Shown: positions 31,949-44,700 of the stretch, piece by piece | Layout: each line of letters begins with the position of its first letter | Position numbering within the stretch: position 1 is the stretch's first letter | Source of the DNA: Medicago truncatula | Taxonomy: Eukaryota; Streptophyta; Magnoliopsida; Fabales; Fabaceae | Direction of reading: 5' to 3' | DNA length: 64,000 bases | NCBI RefSeq assembly: GCF_003473485.1 | Contig: NC_053045.1 | Coordinates: 58,446,494-58,510,493 of the forward strand | Program-made: the position numbers and the translations under genes | The notes under the pieces: model-generated | Seen by the model: only the letters and a program-made list of their open reading frames with translations | What the model was told of the DNA's origin: nothing | The model's database searches: none

Positions 31949-34900
31949 CTAACATGCAATCACAGGTGAGATTTTTTCATGAATTGCTTTGTAACAACCA
32001 AGACTACAAAGGGGAAGCTTTGACTTGGAATCCCGATACTTGTAAGCATTAGTGCAGTTTGGACCTGCGCACTTTTCTCTTGGGGGAGGATAACTGAAAC
32101 AATTCATGACATAATCATTACAGAAATGAAGTTTCCAAAGCATATCAAGTACTAAAAATGTTACAAAGAAAATCAAGGATAACAAGATTAGAAGATTAAA
32201 ATGTGCGAGATTAAGTGATGTGAAGATGTACCTGTTAGGCATTGTTTGGAAGATACTTGGCAGACCAATATCATCAGAAAAAGTTACTACGGTTCCATTG
32301 GGACCCATAGTCCATCGAACAGTGTTTGATGCTAGATTGAAGGGTTTGCTAGATTTTTCCTGCACAACCAACATGTTAGAACTTTAAAGTTGAAACAATA
32401 TAGGAAGAAGGTTGGTCGTAAACTGTATCAAGACCTTGGCTATTTCATCCCTGTGCTTATTCATCTTTTCCTCTTTCTTCTTCCTAGCAGGATCTTGACC
32501 AAGTATCTTCTTAATGGCTGCTTCCTACATAAACACAATGTGAGAGCTCATTTATTAACATCGTTGTCTAGAACTTGTATGTTGCATTGCATCCCAATGT
32601 TATACTACAAACTTTAATTCCTAAAACTAAGATGATCAGAGGAGTCACGTTCAAACCTCGGCCTCCCTAGCTGCCTTCTCAGCTTGAATTTTTCGTCTCT
32701 TTGCAGCCTCAGCTTTCTTGATTAGCTGTTCCTCTGACAACTTGCCCTTTTTATCTTCATATCAACAAAGAAAACATGATTCAACAAATATTCCTAGAGA
32801 TATGTATACAATGTCATATAAGATCTAAGATAATAATAATAATTTAATAAAATTATGAGTCAACACCTCATACCGAGTTACGAAACAAGGTGGGGAGGAC
32901 CCGGGGGTGCTTCACATTACATTCTTCATAAGTTTATTTTCTTTAATTAGATTATTCTATAGAAAAGAATTTGTGTTAAAACTTTCAATCAATATTTGAT
33001 GGCCCACTTACATTAGTTGTACACAAATAAAATTGTGAGATCTATAAGGTAATTATGATGATCTTAAGAAGAATTACTCCGCTAACCTTATCTTTTAAAG
33101 TTTTTTGCTTCCATTATTAATTTAAAATTTGTATATACCATTAAAAGTAATATGCACTACATAAGATACAATCTATTATTGTATATCTACTAAATCCAAG
33201 TAAAAGTAATCACTGATATAATAGCAACAACAAGCCTTTAACCTATAGGTGAGATCCATATAGGTAGGTTGGTTACATGGATCAGTCAAAATACTGTAAA
33301 ATCCCAACATGCATGAGCCTATTAGGTTCAACATGAGACCATTTACCTCTAAATCTCTTCTAATGGCTTTGACCTATAGTTTTCTTAATCTCTCTCTGCC
33401 TCTAATTATGAGAAAATTCTCCAGCTAGTCCATTTTCCTCATCAGCGTTAAGCTGTTTCTATAGGTCCTCATAACTTGCTAAATCCACTTAAGAAAATAT
33501 TCTAACCATCTTCCCTACTATAAAGGCTACACCCATTTTATCTATAATAATTGTTTTTTTAATCACATCTTCTCTTGGATAACTATAACCACTAGTCCAT
33601 TGCACCATTGAGATCTTTGTGACACTGAATTTATTTTCTTCTTGGCTTTTTACCATCAAACATTCAGTTTCATACAACATTTTGGGTATTATAGATATGC
33701 AGTAAAAATTTTCTTTAAGCTTTAGCGGTATTTTCTGTTGATTTAACACTTGGAAGTTCGAAGCATTCGCCTATTTCATCCATCCCCCTCAAAGGTTAAT
33801 ATCTCCCTCTATCTCCTAGTCACTTTGTATGGAATCAAGGCACTTAAAACACAAGACTTGTAATATTGTAAGTTTTCCTTTGCTAAACTTGCACTTTGTA
33901 TACTCGATTTAACTTATGGTTGGGGCGAAAATCATGCATTTGCTTGTTTCGGTATCTCTAACTTTTCATTTATCTCTTATCTTAATACTCTAAATACGAC
34001 TTAAAATGATAAAGCAACTAAAATAAGATCAAAAGAAAAGAAAAAAAAAAACTAAACTAAATAAATTTCTAACTTTGAGATAATGTGGAAACCAAACCAC
34101 CTGAGATGTCAATAATGCTTGCAACTGACCCAGATAGCGCATCTTTGAAAGACTCAACTGAACAATTATGATTATTGCGGGTGGAATGCTTTCTTGGTAC
34201 AAGTAAACCAACAGATTCCCTCTTTGGCTTCTTCCCTTCTAATATTGATTCATCACTTGATGTAGGGTCTTCTTGCATATAGTCCCGATCCTCATAGTTC
34301 TTTCCTGATGCATCTTTACAAACACCACGCATTGTTGTGCCTCCTTGATTATCCTTATGGCGACTAACTCCTCTTTTTGATGCATTGATTTTTTCAAGAA
34401 AATGAAGTTCTGCATCATCATCTTCATCGCTACACCCCACATCCATGGCACATTTCTCAGTAACTCGCTTGCTCTTACGGACATGTTGTTCAGTTGCCTT
34501 TCTTTTATGTGAATGATTCTCAGCAGCATGACTATGATCAGTTCTTGAAAGCTTAACCAATTTGTCCCCATGGCCTCTCTTCTTATCATAAGAGTGGACA
34601 TCATTACCTGCATTGTCCTGCATGCACTGATAACGGATAGATAAGAAGCTTTAGAAGTTAATACCAATTTATCTGAAGGAAATATAGTTGCTTTATCATA
34701 TATGGAGTAAACTTCTTGAGATTGAATATTTTGAAGTTGAGGGTGCTATCAATACACTTTCTAATTGATTGAAATTCAAATGGGTCCCATTAAATTTATA
34801 TGGTATGTACATGATTTCGTGGGACTCAAATGAAATTTCAGCAATTAGATATAGAGTATGTTGCTAGCATAAACTTACAAAGTTATACAAAGGACACCAG

Positions 34901-35736
34901 AAGAAGCTTTTGCAAATACTGATTTCAGCTACCAAAAATTGAAGAACCGTAATTTCAATTTTCAAAACTATTCAATTCATCCAAGTGCATGTTTGTTCCG
35001 TGGTGACAAAAATTGATTTTAAATGAGTTGATTTTAGTTAAAAGTGAGTTGAATGCAAAGTGGTCTATGTTTGGATACGTCCTCGTAAAAATGTTGAAAA
35101 GTGTGTAAAAACTCGCATTTGAAGTCAAAAGCTAAAAAATGTATGGCAAAAGCAAATCTAATAAACATCACCCAAGCATGTCAAAATCAATTCTACACCT
35201 CTAGAATCAATTTTTTCTCCACCAGAAGTGGAACCGAACATACACTTAATTCATAATGCGAATCTTTAATGAAAACAATTAATTCAGAAGACAAATCAAG
35301 TGACATGTTATTACTACCTTAGGGTTACGAGCATCAGAAGAAGGCTTGGTATGAATAGTATGAGTAACACCCCCAAATTTGAGCTTAAGCTTCTTGAGCT
35401 TATTTTCAGTTTTTAATCCATCAGAAACAACAATTGTATCTTTCACATTCTTCTCATTGTGAGCATGTGATGATAACAACCCAAAGTAATGCTGAAATAT
35501 TGCATCACAATTAACCCTAGGTTTTCGTAGCACATCACTTCTTTTTCTCTGCATAATGGATTCAATCGCAAACCTATATACACCAAATATTTTTCCATTA
35601 AACAGAATTTCTTTAGTACTATGGTATGTTGCAGAAAATCAAATTACGAAATTAGGTTATATATGAGAAAGAAAAAATAATAATTTTCAAGAATATGAAA
35701 GACAGGTATGAAATACGAAAAGGAAAACCTGGACAT
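31949..35736 (-). CDS. INO80 complex subunit B-like protein (PAPA-1 region plus HIT zinc finger)
   Basis: Seven exons on the minus strand: 35736-35729, 35573-35318, 34617-34074, 32754-32657, 32524-32435, 32359-32232 and 32093-31949. All junctions are GT-AG and phases close to 422 residues. The N-terminus has MQRKRSDVLRKPR and a basic LKKLKLKFGG motif. A long acidic and basic middle follows. The helical PAPA-1 segment runs through SEEQLIKKAEAAKRRKIQAE and EAAIKKILGQDPARKKKEEK, then TVRWTMGPNGTVVTFS. The C-terminal HIT-type finger has Cys383, Cys388, Cys404, Cys408 and His413. This order matches INO80B/Ies2, a subunit of the INO80 chromatin remodeller, so a nuclear role is expected. The first coding exon carries only 8 coding bases (ATGTCCAG). 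A later start at MQRKRSD (35554) is the main alternative. Introns 2 and 3 contain repeats, including a MITE. Confidence 0.92.
34985..35245. mobile_element. MITE in intron 2 of the INO80B-like gene
   Basis: The left end GTGCATGTTTGTTCCGTGG and the right end, inverted, GTGTATGTTCGGTTCCACTT form imperfect inverted repeats. AAATTGATTTTA-type words lie on one side and AAAATCAATT on the other. A decayed partial relative may be present at about 52610-52680. The target duplication is unclear. Confidence 0.6.
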
Positions 35737-35739
35737 CGT

Positions 35740-36349
35740 GGCTGTTTGTGGTGGTTTTCCTTGCTACGGTGTTTTCCGGTGAAGTTTTGATTTTCCGGCG
35801 AGTTCAGTCGGACTGCGACTTGTTTGTGATACAAAGGCAATGAAGCAGCACTTGCATTTTATCTTCTTTGATTTCATTGAACTAATATGAGTGAGTTTTA
35901 TTGTTAGGGTTTTAATCGTCGTTAAATTCCGTTTATTTTTTCTCAGTACTCCATGCTTTGTTTTTTCTTTTCTTATTTTATTTTTTTGAAATTGAAAAAA
36001 TACATCTACATCAATATCTATATGAATTTAATTTTGTATTCACGTGTTAAATTATTTTACACCCACCGTTTGATAATTTTGAAGATATGATAGTTATCAT
36101 ATTTATTAATTGATGTTGCAATATATTATTAGATGCATTTTTAAAAAGATACAAAATAATTTTACATTGACCTTGCGTAAAATTTAAATTTAAATTATAT
36201 ATATAATTGGATGGTAACTTTTTTCTTCTATTTTAACTTTTTGTTTTAAACTATTATTTTATTATTTTTTATCAATCATAATCCTTTCTTTCTCGGTTAA
36301 TCATGTTGATCTCCGACAAATTCTTAGCACCTCGAAAGGTTTGTTACTC
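35740..36349. other. Upstream region of the INO80B-like gene
   Basis: Holds the probable 5' UTR on the minus strand (35737 to about 35850), then A+T-rich sequence without recognised content. Confidence 0.5.
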
Positions 36350-37090
36350 CATCATACAAAGCATGATACTAAGATATTAGAAAATTCAACATGATGGAGT
36401 GCAATTCAACAATCACACAAGTTGAAGTTACTGTGAGAGGTGAAGGGATACTGTTGATCCAACAACACTGTTAAGCAACTTTTTGGGTGTCGTGAGTAGA
36501 TTTATGAAAAATCTATTGAAGTCCCGTTTTCTAGCTCCAAAGATAATTTTGATGTACCTAAAAAGGTACACTACGCTACGACATCTTATTTCCAAATGGT
36601 AGAGTAGATGAAATGTTTAATATAGTAGTATGCTTTGATGCTAATTGGTGTGGGGTTACAATACAATTGATTGGTGAAGCACAACTAATTATGTGTTCAA
36701 GCTGCAGGGAGTTCCAATTTTACGGTGCTCAAAGAAATAGTCAGTAATAGCATTGTTTAGCTACAAAACTGAGTATTTAGCATATTTCTCAGCTGCTTGT
36801 CAAGCACTAAGTGTTGTAGCATTTGATAGTTTGAATTAAGAAGACATGTCGAGATTAATAATAATTCAAACTAAGTTTGTTTAGTGTGTATAGAATTAGT
36901 TATTTAGTTGTGTTTAATGCTAATTTTTATGTTTTTCATATACTTGCTAGTTGGTTAGAGAAACATATTACTTGTCGCACAAGTAACTATACTAGAAGTG
37001 GTATAAATGTATCATTTGAAGTGCAAATCAATACAAGTCTTTCTCATTTAATCCTCTCACCTCAATTTTAATCTTTTCTCTCCCAATCAA
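36350..37090 (+). mobile_element. Decayed Ty1/copia retrotransposon fossil
   Basis: Plus-strand protein traces recall the end of copia reverse transcriptase and RNase H (LFPNG, a CFDANWCG stretch, an ALSS..EYLA-like stretch). A later part, to about 37090, may be LTR sequence. The copy is old, short and broken in many places; ends are approximate. Confidence 0.5.
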
Positions 37091-38710
37091 GTCTTTCTCA
37101 TTATGTAATATATGAACATGAGTATCGATATAGGAGTGGTTAAAAAATGACCATCGATATTTTTATTTTTTTTACAACACCGATATGTTTTTAAAAGTAA
37201 TAAGTAAATAAAAATTTTAGAGTCAAAATTGATAGAGCTGAAAATGTAGATATTACATATTAAATACGCAAAGGAAAAAAAATCCAACGATTTGAAAATA
37301 GTAAATTTATAAAAAGTAAAAGGGTCATGTCTTCATCAATAAATAAATAATATGAAAGTTGATTATCAATTTCACTAAATCAGCATCGTCTTAAAATTAA
37401 AAGGTTTATAATTTTAAATTTCAGAGATATGAACAGGGCGGTTGAGAAAACAATTTGATGAATCAATATTTTTTTTGAAGGAAGGAAGGAATTTGATGAA
37501 TCGAGATGAAGGCTATATAAAACCAAATGACATATTTAATGACTATTATGAAACTCAACAGATTTTTTTTTTCTTTTTCTGATAGTCTAGTGGTTAGAAT
37601 TCATCTGAAACTGAATAGAAATCTATTGATTCGTATTCATTACTTGGTTATTAATTATTTATTCTAATTTTTTTAAGTAATATAAATGAAAATAATAATT
37701 TCTAAGTCCGTCAATAGATTTGTGTTTTTTATTTTTCATCTCAAACCTCTTGTTTTCAAAACAAAGGAGCTCCAATAATCTAATAATTATTATAGTCAAT
37801 ATTCGAACTTTCATTCTCTTAAATAGTTTATCCTTTATCGGAGCTCATCGATAACTTAAATGCAATCAACTACTTGTTTGTGTTTTTATAATAAAATTAA
37901 AACAAACGAAAAATAACTTCTTTTTTAAGGGAAAAAAATAACATGCACATACAATTATATTTGATGACCGATTATGCTTGAGATCTTGATTTATTCATTC
38001 TTTAGGGTTGTTTCAAACCATTCTCAAAATTTCAATTATATATCAAATTTACCAAATTCATTTCGTATTCTTTGTTATTAGAAAAACTAACTACAAAATA
38101 TTAATTAAAATTTAATGATCAAATAATAAAAATAAAAACAAATAATAGCAATATTTATACATTGAATATCAATGTTGAGTTCAAGGATACTCTTGCGTCA
38201 AAAAATGGGTAAGGATACCCTCCTTTTTTTTTTTTTTTTTTAAAAGAAACCCCGAATTATTTTACCAAGATTGAGCGAATACCCAAAGTTCTAGTAGTGG
38301 TAACATAACTAAGCCTTTGTACAAAAAAAGTCTCAGTAATGAAACTCTAATGGCTTTTAAGATCACTGTTATCTCTTTACATTAAGATTGGTCAAGTTTT
38401 CCCCTGAAAAAATTGGCTGGCCATCAATAAGACATTTCTTTCAATACACACCTTACCTTCCGATACAATGGTGGTAAGAAAGGCAGCAGCTCTATTGTCC
38501 TAACTGGTTGCTTATGAGTCTTTTCCTCCAAAAAAACACGGTGTTTCTTCCTGTTATATTATGCTGTCTAACTTGGTCTCAAAATGGATGTCTCTTCACA
38601 AGTCGCCAATTGAAATGCATTAGTGTGGTTTAAAGGTTTCATTGCAATTCCAGTCCCCCTCTGTTTATACAACTGAAGGGCACCCTTGCATGTGCATCTA
38701 CGATTAATAA
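37091..38710. other. Intergenic sequence, no gene seen
   Basis: A+T-rich. Includes a micro-insertion at 37452-37502 and a tRNA-like GATAGTCTAGTGGTTAG at about 37581, probably a SINE remnant. Confidence 0.45.
37452..37502. repeat. Micro-insertion between 13-bp direct repeats
   Basis: AATTTGATGAATC at 37452-37464 and 37490-37502 flanks a 25-bp insert. On the minus strand the insert is CCTTCCTTCCTTC followed by eight A and ATT. Confidence 0.65.
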
Positions 38711-41700
38711 TTATTCACACTTGTATGCACGAGTGATTTCCCACGAAATTGAATCATCCGGCAAAAGGTCATACGTCACACAGCGTTCCGGCTTACAATT
38801 TACCAATGCAACCATAAACGTTTCATTTTCTAACGACGAGGGATACATCAATTGTTCTTCCTGAAACAAAATAACTTCACTGTGAAACCAACAAACAGAT
38901 TTAATAGTAATGTCATTCAGGCATTATTTATGTTATGTAGCAGAATTCAAAGTATAACAACCTATTACTTGCCAATAATATTTTTTAAAAAAGAAAAAGA
39001 CAGGTTTCTAAAACTTAGAAAAAAGAGTCCTACAATAGCAATTATGGTCATCGAAACAACTAATGCTATGTTTGGTTTAATATAGAAAAAATTGCAAACG
39101 TGCATGTGACCTCAAAGAGCTTCAATAGATAGAGTGAAAATATAAAGACTCCCATTTTTTTTTTTTGTGGTGGCCAAGGTTTGAACCCTGGACCTTGCAT
39201 ATATTATGCATTGTCCCTACCAACTGAGCTAAGCTCACGAGGACATATAAAAATTCCCATTTAATTTTACATAGATGGGATCAGCATATTATTGGATATA
39301 TTGAAACCTAAATTGCTAATCAAAATATTAATATATCTAACAGTTATTATTGTGATAAGTGACATGTTAGACCTTAAGTTTTAGATAGTTGGTATTCTGT
39401 TGAGATAGAGTTTCCAAATATATCATCTCTTCCTTTTGTAACCAAGTTTGATCAACGAAATTCAATTGTGAATTCAGTAAACACTTCTTGAATATTGTAT
39501 CAGAAATATTTTGATGATTTCCTTCTTCTACAATTTTTTCCCCTTTCCTTCCTTGCTTTACCATGGAAGAACTACTGGCAGTGAACGCCAACCCCTTTCT
39601 TAATCCAATAACCCTGGCCTTGTTCTGGCAGTGCAATCCCTCCTTCCAGCAACAACTATGGTGTTTGGCGTCAAGCCATGATTATGGCTAGTTTTCTGAA
39701 AGATATTATTCCTAAAACCCTCCCTGATATTCAACCTCATCCTCTTGTTATTGAGTATTGACCACAATCAGGATGATCCTCCTTCACCTGATAATCCTCC
39801 TTCGCTTAATGTTAGAAATCCTCCTGAACTTGTAGGCCTCCTACCTATTTTCAGGACTGTGCATGCACCACAAAATACCCAATCAATAAATACCTTACCT
39901 ATTCCAAACTATCAAACAGCTAGAATGGTTTTGTTCTACAAGTCAATTCCACCTATGAACCTCTGTTTCATCATTAGGCATTCAAGTTCGATACCCGGAA
40001 GAAGGGCATGACAGTGGAATTAGCAGCTTCGGAGGCCAACAACGCTTGGACCATCGTGCCTTTGGGGCAGCTGCAAAATCACTCAAAGATCTGAACAGTT
40101 ATTGTATATTTTTGGGAGACTCTTTAATCTCTTGGAAATCTAGGAGACAACCTACTGTGTCGAGGATCATCTGCTGAGGCGGGATATATAGCAGTAGCAG
40201 TGCTGATGTCAGAATTGCATTGGCTCAAAAAATTGCTAAGAGACATGGAAGTTGATGTTGCAACTACTACGGTTTACAGTAACAGTATTTCAGCCATCCA
40301 TCTTGCAAATAATTCTACTACTCATGAAATATCAAAGCACATTGACATAAATTGTCATTTCATTCGAGAGCATGTTGCCTCAAGGTTTTTAAATCTTGTT
40401 CATGTTCCAGCAAAATACTGGCTGCTCCTCTGGCAAGGGCTTTACCCAGACCTCAATTTCAACAGTTTATTGTTAAGTTAGGCCATCATGACGTATTTCA
40501 CTCAACTTGAGGGGGAGGATTATGAGAACCACTTTATATTTGTTCCAGTTCTCTTATCGTTTCAGTTAGTTATGATAAGCTTGGTTAGCTTGTTGACAGC
40601 TTATCTTATCTCTGATCTAGTTTAGCTTGTTAGATCTTAAGTTTTAGTTAGTTGGGAATCTGTTGAGATCTAGAATTTACAATATATACTATCTCTTCCC
40701 TCTTTGTAACTTTGATGAATGAAATTCAGTTGCATAGTTAGTAAACACTTTGTTCTTGATAGTTATTACTAAAGGTCGCCTCCAGACAGGTTGCAGGACC
40801 ATATTAGATCGACCCCCAAAGATAGCATATGTTTTCCATTTCTTGTGCTGGAAGACTTCTTGGGTGTTGGTAATATCATTCATTTTAGTCTGTTAAAAAA
40901 AAAGTGTTTTCCATTACACCGATGGTTTGGTGGTTCACCCACTTGGTAATAAGTGGGTGCTCTCACCTTCCCTTCCCCCAAGCAAGTGTTTGTTCATAAT
41001 TGTGCAACAAGCTTCTCTTTGCATACACCATGTGCATAAAAACACAACTTTTACCTCCAAGAAACAATTGGTATCAAATATAAGTTATTACCTCGGGAAG
41101 GTCATAAAACTCCTCAGGAGATATCTGCAACAAATCCATAGCAGTTTGACCGGTGCACCATGCTAAAGCTTTCGTACTCTTATCTGCAAGGGTAATTTTC
41201 AAATGGAAAGTGCGTACAACCTCTGCATCAGAAATTCTATGACAGAAACTGCATTCCACAAAACCACCGGGTTTCTTGTCGACAAAGTGACCACAGAGGG
41301 AATGCGAGAATCTTGTATTCACGTAATAATATTCATTCGGAACAAGCCAGACTCGGCAAACCTGCAACAATATCAAGCAAGATAAATGATCAGAATTTGT
41401 AGATAAATGATAACAATCAAACGGTTATACAGTAAAAGGGGAAAAAATAAGCAAAATATCAGAGAGCAGTCACTTGCGATAGTTTGAGTTAAAGGGGCAT
41501 TGCAGTCTGTGTAAATTTGCTTTACGCTGGCAACCAATAAGAACTCACTATTTTGGCACTTCATATAAACAATTTCAAAATATATTTAAAGGAATGGGGT
41601 TACATGGAAGAATAATAGACTTTCATTGGGTTTCTTCAAAAAAGTAGAGACTTTCATTGGATATCAGGGTAAAATTATTTTACACCGACAATGCATGGAT

Positions 41701-44700
41701 TAAACTCCGATAATTTATGAAATAAGCCTTGAATAGTATATTAAGATTTAAATTCATAAATATTTTTTTAAGCACGCCACATAGTAATAATTGAAACAAA
41801 TTTAAAAGGTCAAATACATATTCAAATTATACAAAAACATAATTCTTACTTGAGCGTAGCAAGTCTGATTAGAAATATCAGAGAGTTTGAATAGTTTATG
41901 AAGGCAAGATGAGTTGATCAACGCAGGTAAACAACTGAGATTGATGAAAGAAGCCCCGGTACCATTCTCAAACCATGCTAATTCCAGACTGTCAAGTCAA
42001 AAATATTCAAGTACAAAACGCATTAAACTATAAATCAGAGAAAACAGATTGAGCAGACACCAGGCCATTGTAAACAACATTTTGAAAGATAAAAAAATAG
42101 TATTGAATGATCCACTCAATTTTACACCATAATCTTTTAGAATTATCTTTTTTCTTAGGTGATTGCTGGTTATATACATCAGGTAAGAATGTGCTCACCA
42201 TTTTTTACGTTTGGAAGCAGTGCATTTCAACCCAGATATAAATATTGTGTGACCAAGACTCACTCTTCCCAATGACCTGAAATATTTTACATAATCATAA
42301 GAATGGGAGGATACTAAAATGAATATTTGGAAAAACATTAGGGAAACATGCTGAAGAATTTCATACTTACAATAATAAGTTTTTCACTTATTTCTTTCAA
42401 AATTCTTTTACACTTTCTTTTACTCTTTTCTCAGTCTCAATTAGTTTAGGAATATCAGAAAATATTATACGGTCAATATTTCCATCTACCCGTCTAGCCC
42501 TGTGATTTATTGCATTTTTTTTCCATATCGTGTTTATTTTTTCGATAAGCTGAAAATTTTATTTAAGAAAAAGTAAATTAAGATTGGGGGACTAGGCCAA
42601 AACCCAATGAAACCAAAAAAAGAATTCATCTGTGTTGTTTGTTTTAAGAATTTTAAAAAGATGAGTGTTAATTTTTCACGAACATTCAACAAAAGTCCTT
42701 TATTTTTCCATAAAATATCAATGTAAATTAGTTTTTGATTAAAATGTAAGAGTAGTGTAAGAACCTATTTACACTTATGACATATATGATTAAATATTTA
42801 TTTATTCTTAAAAATTCCATGTTTAAGCCTACCCAGCCTGCATCCGAGTACCCAATACTTCTTAAGCACGTCTGGAAGTAAATACAATACAAGTAATGCC
42901 CGAAATCATTACCATAATCTGGTAAAATGAAGCTTTGCCCTGATTTCTCCGCTAGTATCGGCAATTCTTAAAGAAAAAACAGTTGCTTGGTTATTATCTT
43001 CTTTGCTAATTTCTGTAACAACACCATAGAGGCTGATGCCAGTCATCTTATCACGAAGGTCGACCACAATTGACTGCAAAACTTCATATAAGTAATGAGG
43101 TTAACTAATCAACCATAACTCCATAAGAACTGAAAATTAACACTTTTAAGGAGTGTAAGCAGGATAATAGTAGTAAAATCATATACAGCCATATGATTGG
43201 CACTGCTTATGCAGATTCATCAGCCAAACAACATAATAGCATGAACAAAGACATCCATGTTGGACCAGTTTATGTGTATAAATTTGCAAAACTGAGATGG
43301 TTATAGGAGTAGGTTCAGGAAAAAACATGCAGGCAAAGCAGGTGTATGATTAGGCAATCTTATAGGCTTGTATAACTTATGTTCGTACAGGTTGTCTTTG
43401 AACTCAAACTAAGACATAATCATAAGTCATAACAACAGCTATTGTCTGACTTCCAACTAGCATAAATATCTTTCTAACATAAATAAAAGTAACTTAAATG
43501 CGAGATAGCTATTGCAAATGATAGAGATAGAAATAAGAAACAAATCTATCATTTCGTTTTGCTTTATTTTGGAGAGTGGTAGAGGGTAAACTCACCCGCA
43601 ACGGGTAATTGCTGAAATCTACGGTACCCTGAGAATCACAAGGCAAACTCACTTGAGAGAACCTGGGACCCTGAGTGGGATTACACGAACCCATTTGCCT
43701 TGAACCTTGATGGCGGTTTGGTGTCAATGCTACACATACCTAATCAACAGAGCTGCTTAGTATTTTCTCTCCATATGACAATTACTATAGTAATGTCATA
43801 CAAAAATCCATTAAGTCACCTGTTCTTCATGTTGAATGTAAGGCACCAAATATAATTGTGTTGCACTTCCATATTCAAGGCAAACTTCCTCACTTGTTTG
43901 AATATCACACTCTACAGAACTTGCAATGTATGGTTTGTCCAGGGCAAGCATGCTTCCTACTCTGTAACCCACCAAAATGGTGAATGTTATCCACATATAA
44001 GAAAAGAAAGACTCATCTTCATAAGTTTGACAGTGTGAAAATTCACCTGAAAAGATTGGCAAGGAGAATCTGCTCACCCCACAAGAAAAATTTTAATGTG
44101 ACACCATCACCATCAACAAGAGTGATCTGTTTTCTTTGTGAGGTCCCAAAATTCCCTCGAACTTCCGCAGATTCAATGTTTTCAATCCTGTAATCAATAA
44201 AAGAAACTAGTGAGGGCATGCTTCCTTGTAAAAGGGAAAAAATATCATAATTCAAGGTTATGGATCATGTTGATGAATTCATATATAGAGGAACATTGAT
44301 GAACTAGTAAATTATTTAAACCTCATAGTTACACTTAGGTATCTTTATAAACAGCAAAATGGTGCCTGAAATAATTTTAATTACACGATGCTCAGTAAAT
44401 TTACAATATGCTCAAGAACAAAGTCATGTAGCATATACAACAACGTTCATTCCAAGTAGGTTACCTGGCATATAGGGAATAAGAAACCCCTTTGTTAACT
44501 GCATCCAAAGAAATTGAAGAGAAGGAGTCGGAACAAAACTGAGCTCCTAGCAGCATTGCATCATCATCCTGATTCTACAATATTAAAGAAAACGAAAGGC
44601 TTATTTTTATGAAAACTGGATCCAAAACTAATATAGGTGCAGTACAAAGCCAGTCTTCAGATGCAGATACTCGATTCCAAACTTGAATTACTAGCATATG

